A DNA stretch of 9,401 bases, from assembly GCA_013812805.1 (NCBI GenBank), contig JACCSV010000124.1, positions 1-9,401 on the forward strand, read 5' to 3'. Below are positions 7,291 to 9,401 of the stretch, one piece after another. The notes beneath the pieces are model-generated. The model was not told the DNA's origin, made no database searches, and worked only from the letters and a program-made list of their open reading frames with translations. Each line of letters begins with the position of its first letter. Position 1 is the first letter of the stretch. The stretch comes from Sphingomonas sp. GTDB taxonomy: Bacteria; Pseudomonadota; Alphaproteobacteria; Sphingomonadales; Sphingomonadaceae. A program made the position numbers and the translations under genes.

Positions 7291-7297
7291 CCTCCCC
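7291..7297 (-). promoter_or_regulatory. Strong ribosome-binding site of cpaB
   Basis: GGGGAGG on the minus strand, 10 bases before the cpaB ATG, is the closest match to the anti-Shine-Dalgarno sequence among the pilus genes here. This suggests cpaB is translated independently of cpaA, unlike the coupled cpaB-C-D-E starts. Confidence 0.6.
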
Positions 7298-7325
7298 TGC
7301 AGGCACCCTGCTAACGGCTCACAAA

Positions 7326-7799
7326 TCAGGCAAATTGGTTAAGAAACCGTTGGGTGAGAATGATGAGGGCGCCGATTGCGATGGCGACGCCGTACGGAAT
7401 CTCCGGCCGGCCCGGTTTTTCCCGAGCGCGGTGGACGAGCAGAATGACCAGAGTGAGCACGCCGCCGGCAATCGACATGAACACCAGGAAGCGGACCGTC
7501 GAAGCAGGCGAGAACCACAAGGCCAGCGCCGCCGCCAGCTTGACGTCGCCGCCGCCCATCATGCCGGTGTAAAAAGCGATAGCGAGCAACGCGAAGACGG
7601 CGCCCGCAACGCCGAGCTGGATCGCGACGTCGGGCCACAAGGGCAGCGACATCGACCACCAGTAGAGCGGCGCCAGTAGCGCCACCGCCAGGTTCAGCCG
7701 GTTGGAAATGGTGAAGGTGCGGATGTCGATGACCGCCGCGACCAGCACCAGCAGCGCCAGCAGCACGAGCAGCAGTTCGGGAAGTCCGGCATCGATCAT
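7326..7799 (-). CDS. cpaA: Tad prepilin peptidase CpaA (TadV)
   Basis: A 157-residue inner-membrane aspartic protease of the A24 family that removes the short leader of Flp prepilins and pseudopilins. Both catalytic aspartates are visible: D25 in AAVIDIRTFTISN and D85 in the GxGD motif GGGDVKL (82-88). Hydrophobic helices cover about 5-24, 35-52, 58-79, 101-121 and 136-152, as expected for the short TadV/CpaA type without the N-terminal methylase domain. It is the first gene of the pilus block; no flp pilin gene precedes it, although flp is the usual first gene of Tad operons. The ATG at 7799 has only a modest AGGTG about 9 bases upstream. The divergent region before it must carry the operon promoter, or the promoter lies inside the start of the neighbouring oxidoreductase gene. 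Confidence 0.93.
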   Translation of the reverse strand: MIDAGLPELLLVLLALLVLVAAVIDIRTFTISNRLNLAVALLAPLYWWSMSLPLWPDVAIQLGVAGAVFALLAIAFYTGMMGGGDVKLAAALALWFSPASTVRFLVFMSIAGGVLTLVILLVHRAREKPGRPEIPYGVAIAIGALIILTQRFLNQFA

Positions 7800-7841
7800 G
7801 GTTACGACACCTAGACGCCGCGGCTTTCAAAACCGTAACCA
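7799..7841. promoter_or_regulatory. Divergent intergenic region with perfect 8-bp inverted repeat
   Basis: Only about 50 bases separate the divergent starts of cpaA and the oxidoreductase, so control elements for both directions must be packed here. TGGTTACG (7799-7806) and CGTAACCA (7834-7841) are perfect inverted copies with centres 35 bases apart. The left copy touches the cpaA start codon and the right copy ends 8 bases before the oxidoreductase ATG. I see no convincing -35/-10 pair in either direction. The repeat is seen directly; an operator role is inference. Confidence 0.35.
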
Positions 7842-7849
7842 GCCTGGTG

Positions 7850-8950
7850 ATGGAGCAATATGACGTCCTCATCGTCGGCGGCGGAATCGCCGGCGCGAGC
7901 CTCGGCGCGGAGCTTGCCGGCAACTTCCGCGTCGGCCTGATCGAGGGCGAGCCGCATTGCGGCGTGCACGCGACGGGCCGCTCGGCCGCCTTCTGGCTGG
8001 AAAGCTATGGCGGCCCGCTGGTGGCGCCGCTCGCCGCCGCGTCGCGCGCTTTCCTCGCCAGTCCGCCGGCAGATTTCTCCGACCGCGGGTTCCTGAGCAG
8101 CCGCGGCGCGCTGCACATCTCGCGCGACGGCTGGCCCGACATTCCGCCGGGCGTCCAGGTGCGGGTGGTCGAGCGGGCGGAGCTGGAGCGGCTGGTGCCG
8201 GGCATCCGGCCGGACTGGCGCAACGCCGTGCTCGAGCCTGGCTGCGCCGACATCGACGTCGCCGCGCTCCACGCCGCTTACCTGGGCCAGTTGCGGCGTC
8301 ATGGCGGCACGGTGATGACCGACGCGCGGCTGCAATCGGCGCGACCCAGTGGCGGCTGCTGGGTGGTCGAGCTCGATGGTGGTGGCACGCTAAGCGCCGC
8401 CACGCTGGTCAACGCCGCCGGCGCCTGGGCGGACGAGGTCGCTCGCCGATGCGGCGTCGAGCCGCTCGGGATCGCGGCCAAGCGGCGGACCATGGTCCAG
8501 CTCGCCGTCGGCAAGCAGGGCCTGAGGCAAATGCCGCTGGTCGGCGACGCCGAGGGGACCTTCTACTTCAAGGGAGAAACTGACAGCAGCATCTGGCTTA
8601 GCCCCCACGACGAGATCGACACCGACCCGTGCGACGCCGCGCCCGAGGAAATCGACATCGCCGTCGCCATCGACCGGTTCCAGGCCGTGGTCGACTGGCC
8701 GGTGCTGCGCGTCGAGCGAAGCTGGGCGGGCCTTCGCACCTTCGCGCCGGACCGGGTACCCGTATACGGCTTCGACCCGCGCCAGCCCGCCTTCTTCTGG
8801 TGCGCCGGGCAGGGCGGCTTTGGCATCCAGACCGCACCCGCCGCGGCCAAGCTGGCGGCGGCGCTGCTGCTGGAAGCGCAGCCTGACGCGATGGTCGCCC
8901 ACGTCAACGCGAATGCGTTGAGCCCAATGCGTTTTGCTACTGCCCGCTAA
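7850..8950 (+). CDS. FAD-dependent D-amino-acid dehydrogenase-like oxidoreductase (DAO family)
   Basis: A 366-residue flavoenzyme of the D-amino-acid oxidase (DAO) fold, closest in my reading to D-arginine dehydrogenase (DauA). Such enzymes oxidise D-amino acids to imino acids, which hydrolyse to 2-oxo acids. The FAD Rossmann motif is VGGGIAGASLG (9-19) with E32 ending the second strand. Further family marks are ATGRSAAF (41-48), LVNAAGAW (186-193), KRR (211-213), WAGLRTF (292-298) and the C-terminal FAD-binding FFWCAGQGGFGIQT (315-328). No signal peptide or membrane helix is present. Residues matching the substrate-carboxylate contacts of Pseudomonas DauA appear kept (Y53, Y239, an Arg of KRR, R296). 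Positions matching H48, T50 and E87 are F, L and A, so arginine is a doubtful substrate. An in-frame GTG directly precedes the ATG, and no clear ribosome-binding site is visible. It is divergent from the pilus genes and 45 bases upstream of a lipoprotein gene. Confidence 0.87.
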   Translation: MEQYDVLIVGGGIAGASLGAELAGNFRVGLIEGEPHCGVHATGRSAAFWLESYGGPLVAPLAAASRAFLASPPADFSDRGFLSSRGALHISRDGWPDIPPGVQVRVVERAELERLVPGIRPDWRNAVLEPGCADIDVAALHAAYLGQLRRHGGTVMTDARLQSARPSGGCWVVELDGGGTLSAATLVNAAGAWADEVARRCGVEPLGIAAKRRTMVQLAVGKQGLRQMPLVGDAEGTFYFKGETDSSIWLSPHDEIDTDPCDAAPEEIDIAVAIDRFQAVVDWPVLRVERSWAGLRTFAPDRVPVYGFDPRQPAFFWCAGQGGFGIQTAPAAAKLAAALLLEAQPDAMVAHVNANALSPMRFATAR

Positions 8951-8995
8951 GTGCCTTATCACCGCGGACAGTAGAGTATTGAGGCAGGTGTCGTG

Positions 8996-9401
<406 letters not shown>

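Noticed and set aside
6054..7679. 541-codon open frame on the plus strand opposite cpaB and the ends of cpaC and cpaA
   Set aside because: It spans three recognisable opposite-strand genes. Its composition (Arg, Asp, Gly, His runs) is typical of a shadow frame.
7842..7858. TTGCTC on the minus strand as a -35 box for the pilus operon
   Set aside because: No acceptable -10 hexamer lies at 16-18 bases from it, so I cannot support a promoter call.

Overview
The window is GC-rich, densely coding DNA from an alphaproteobacterium, most likely a member of Sphingomonadales. This rests on the Caulobacter-style order of the Tad/Cpa pilus genes, the character of the proteins, and the short or absent intergenic gaps. 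The order-level placement is inference from protein character, not from a search.

Layout. Positions 1-474 (+) are the 3' end of glyS (glycyl-tRNA synthetase beta subunit). It converges, 6 bases apart, on a minus-strand block that fills 481-7799. Read in its own direction (right to left), that block is cpaA (prepilin peptidase), cpaB (RcpC/SAF-domain periplasmic protein), cpaC (secretin), cpaD (lipoprotein), cpaE (REC-like plus MinD/ParA-like localization ATPase), tadB and tadC (inner-membrane platform proteins), and a small single-span membrane protein of unknown function with an Asp-rich, calcium-loop-like tail. Stop/start overlaps or tiny gaps (cpaB/cpaC 1 base, cpaC/cpaD close, cpaD/cpaE ATGA overlap, tadB/tadC 12 bases) argue for one operon. 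Together these genes would make the outer-membrane channel, the inner-membrane platform, pilin processing and polar localization of a Flp/Tad pilus.

The locus is incomplete in a telling way. The motor ATPase cpaF (tadA), which normally lies between cpaE and tadB, is absent. Its place is taken by a 58-base gap carrying a strong GC-rich stem-loop. No Flp pilin, TadD, TadE or TadF gene is present in the window either, so those functions must come from elsewhere in the genome or the system is degenerate.

To the right, a 47-50 base divergent intergenic region with a perfect 8-bp inverted repeat separates cpaA from a plus-strand FAD-dependent amine oxidoreductase (7850-8950). That enzyme resembles D-arginine dehydrogenase but has altered side-chain pocket residues. 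It is followed 45 bases later by the start of a secreted lipoprotein (8996 to the window end, incomplete). The lipoprotein has an 18-proline linker and an extracellular domain of a family I cannot name. No tRNA, rRNA, CRISPR array, insertion sequence or convincing factor-independent terminator was seen.
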